Positions 22,564 to 22,860 of a DNA stretch of 22,860 nt are shown here, in pieces. The stretch comes from Leptolinea sp. UBA5203 (GTDB lineage Bacteria > Chloroflexota > Anaerolineae > Anaerolineales > Anaerolineaceae), in NCBI GenBank assembly GCA_002412765.1, contig DHVR01000010.1:1-22860 (forward strand). The letters are read 5' to 3'. The notes under the pieces are model-generated. The model ran no database searches. It had not been told where the DNA came from and was given only the letters and a program-made list of their open reading frames with translations. Position 1 is the first letter of the stretch. Each line of letters starts with the position of its first letter. The translations under genes and the position numbers were made by a program.

Positions 22564-22574
22564 ACCTGAAATCT

Positions 22575-22600
22575 AAAAACCACCTTGCGGTGGTTTTTTT
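22575..22600 (+). terminator. Rho-independent terminator after CAP/LysM gene
   Basis: AAAAACCACC (22575-22584) and GGTGGTTTTT (22589-22598) form a perfect stem around the tetraloop TTGC, followed by more T. It begins 12 bases after the stop codon. Confidence 0.92.
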
Positions 22601-22695
22601 TACAAGTTTCTATTGGATGAAATGCATGAGTGCTATGTACTTCCAAGTAATGACGCTATCTGGGTATCTCTGTAAAAACATCGGCATCTGCGTAG

Positions 22696-22759
22696 GTTGG
22701 GTTAAACCGGGGGATAATTAAACATGCCAGCTATTTACTCAACCCCGGCGAAACCCAAC
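22696..22759. repeat. imperfect GTTGGGTT...AACCCAAC palindrome
   Basis: The 17 bases at 22696-22712 and at 22743-22759 are reverse complements except for three central positions, with a 30-base loop. GTAGGTTGGGTT...CGAAACCCAACA is a form I recall from many bacterial intergenic repeats; this is memory, not checked. No gene is visible from 22604 to the window end. Confidence 0.6.
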
Positions 22760-22814
22760 AGTAGACACCTGTACAAAACCGGTAGGGTCGAGGCATGCTG
22801 TATAAGGCATGGAG

Positions 22815-22849
22815 ATAGGTAACACATAGTGCAATGACATAGGTAACAC
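22815..22849 (+). repeat. direct repeat ATAGGTAACAC x2
   Basis: ATAGGTAACAC occurs at 22815-22825 and 22839-22849, 24 bases apart, with a matching GA one base before each copy. Closely spaced repeats of this kind occur at transposase-binding ends or in promoters, but nothing downstream is available to decide. Confidence 0.45.
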
Positions 22850-22860
22850 TTTCACAGGAT

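Overview
The window looks like a stretch of a chromosome from an uncultured or little-studied Chloroflexota bacterium, probably Anaerolineae. This rests on the gene set (DUF951 protein, MGDG-synthase-like GT28 enzyme, YitT, CAP/LysM protein) and above all on the Pro/Thr-rich stalk of the last protein, a style common in that class. No rRNA, tRNA or marker phylogeny is present, so the class assignment is an inference. Most of the window is ordinary chromosome. The left edge (1-720) and right edge (22604-22860) are non-coding and rich in palindromic repeats.

Layout. 721-2664 (minus strand): a short operon of a site-2-type metalloprotease, a prephenate-dehydrogenase-like protein and a GIY-YIG protein, ending in a strong hairpin. 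2717-4176 (plus): a DUF951 gene that looks leaderless and overlaps a glycolipid-synthase-like GT28 glycosyltransferase, ending in a terminator. 4200-9246 (minus): a compact glycan module of ABC exporter permease, ABC ATPase with a C-terminal carbohydrate-recognition-type domain, two GT2 enzymes and one GT4-like enzyme. 9448-11805 (minus): tsaE-tsaB-rimI-UDG, tightly coupled, covering the tRNA t6A accessory proteins, ribosomal protein acetylation and uracil repair. 11939-14037 (plus): a CgeB-like glycosyltransferase and era. 14045-15910 (minus): a membrane zinc-ribbon protein and a YitT transporter-like protein.

16131-20045 is a visibly AT-richer block: a DedA-family membrane protein, an 870-residue fusion of a GT4 glycosyltransferase with an apparently exported PIG-L deacetylase, and a convergent GNAT acetyltransferase. 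By hand count one line inside it is 16/60 G+C, against 41/60 in one line of the following surE gene. 20195-22563 (plus) returns to the host composition with surE, a CBS-pair protein and a secreted CAP/LysM protein ending in a terminator.

The most interesting item is the GT4-transmembrane-PIG-L fusion next to DedA. A signal-peptidase-like site at the fusion joint suggests one polypeptide that glycosylates a lipid inside the cell and deacetylates it outside, possibly after cleavage into two enzymes. The second theme is promoters whose exact TATAAT box lies only 6 bases before the start codon (tsaE and the DUF951 gene; about 10 bases for the CAP gene), which predicts leaderless mRNAs.
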